Source: an uncultured Saprospiraceae bacterium
Lineage (GTDB): Bacteria > Bacteroidota > Bacteroidia > Chitinophagales > Saprospiraceae
Direction of reading: 5' to 3'
Length of the DNA: 5,451 bases
Assembly (NCBI GenBank): GCA_937959095.1
Contig: CALGLY010000207.1
Location: 1-5,451, forward strand
Below, one piece after another: positions 5,183 to 5,451 of the stretch. The translations under genes were made by a program, and so were the position numbers. Position 1 is the stretch's first letter. The number at the start of each line of letters is the position of its first letter. A model generated the notes under the pieces. The model had not been told where the DNA came from, did not search any database, and saw only the letters and a list, made by a program, of their open reading frames with translations.

Positions 5183-5451
5183 TTAATTCGCTAGTGTGTA
5201 CACACTATCATATTGCAAAGCCATCTCTTTTCCATATTGATATGCCATTTCTATGGCAACTTGTACATTCGATTCGTCTAGGCGGTTTTCATCATTGGGA
5301 CGAAGCAACCAAAAAGCTCTTGATCCCATGATATATGCGCCTTTGGCAATTAGATTATGTTCAAAAGTCCGTTGTGCTTTATCGGTATTTCCACTACCTA
5401 GCGTGATCGCCGCTACGCGCTTCCCCTCCAAATCTTCGCAGTCTTTGACAT
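5183..5451 (-). CDS. Flavodoxin-like / NAD(P)H-FMN oxidoreductase family protein, 5' end cut by window
   Basis: The frame is open to the window edge; 88 full codons are visible before the TAA at 5185-5183. The TTG at 5431 is a normal Leu codon inside LEGKRVAAITLGSG, so it is not the start. The visible part looks like the C-terminal half of a flavodoxin fold: GKRVAAITLGSG is the fourth beta strand and the loop that contacts the flavin ring, a helix follows (DKAQRTFEHNLIAKG), then the last strand YIMGSRAFWLLRPN and a closing helix (VQVAIEMAYQYGKEMA). Flavodoxin-like proteins carry FMN and pass electrons or reduce quinones in the cytosol. The N-terminal phosphate-binding loop that would confirm FMN use is outside the window. 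A strong terminator at 5106-5145 closes the gene. Confidence 0.72.
   Translation of the reverse strand, partial: VKDCEDLEGKRVAAITLGSGNTDKAQRTFEHNLIAKGAYIMGSRAFWLLRPNDENRLDESNVQVAIEMAYQYGKEMALQYDSVYTLAN
5192..5207. other. 16-bp perfect palindrome TAGTGTGTACACACTA
   Basis: A perfect dyad inside the last codons of the flavodoxin-like gene, coding on the - strand for the DSVYTLAN tail. Its centre GTGTACAC resembles the centre GTGCGCAC of the palindrome at 1487-1500. It lies about 40 bases upstream of the possible -7 box for the barrel gene, a place where a regulator could bind. Role unproven. Confidence 0.4.

Overview
The window looks like a piece of a Bacteroidota chromosome, most likely from the Cytophagales or Saprospirales side of the phylum. 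The reasons are a low-GC, A/T-rich sequence, start codons with no clear Shine-Dalgarno, promoter-like boxes of the TAnnTTTG type, small secreted beta-rich proteins with Ala/Gly-Gln signal cleavage sites, and an outer-membrane-type protein whose barrel-like end finishes in Tyr-Arg-Phe. This placement is inference; no rRNA or other definitive marker is present. Nothing looks like phage, an IS transposase, CRISPR or tRNA.

Left part (1-1455, + strand). The window opens inside an L-lactate/malate dehydrogenase family gene (1-801) that lacks its N-terminal Rossmann motif only because of the window edge. Its substrate-specificity loop is unusual. It is followed by two 62-bp direct-repeat copies (827-888 and 968-1029), each a cUUCGg-capped hairpin ending in a U tract. 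The copies differ at just two bases, and those two bases pair with each other in the hairpin (C-G to U-A), so the RNA structure appears to be conserved. A small two-helix membrane protein (1151-1378) follows, with a promoter-like box before it and a strong terminator after it.

Middle part (1456-2703). A secreted protein of unknown function lies on the - strand (1563-2033), convergent with the preceding gene. A 356-bp region without a convincing gene separates it from a + strand heavy-metal-associated-like domain protein (2390-2647) that has lost the first Cys of the CxxC metal site. A 13-bp perfect hairpin (2671-2703) closes this gene and the converging operon.

Right part (2729-5451, all - strand). 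Three genes are read together from right to left: an SRPBCC-domain exported protein (3969-4499), a four-helix membrane protein (3546-3956) and a CPBP (CAAX-protease/bacteriocin-processing) membrane protein (2729-3514). They are spaced 12 and 31 bp apart. Upstream of them is an outer-membrane-type protein gene split by an apparent +1 frameshift (4536-5088). Further upstream is the C-terminal end of a flavodoxin-like protein (5183-5451), followed by a strong terminator that sits directly in front of the outer-membrane gene.

Overall this is mostly ordinary housekeeping and hypothetical content. I do not see a convincing new multi-gene system. The points most worth following are the covarying hairpin repeat, the divergent dehydrogenase active-site loop, the frameshifted barrel gene and the uncharacterised three-gene membrane operon.
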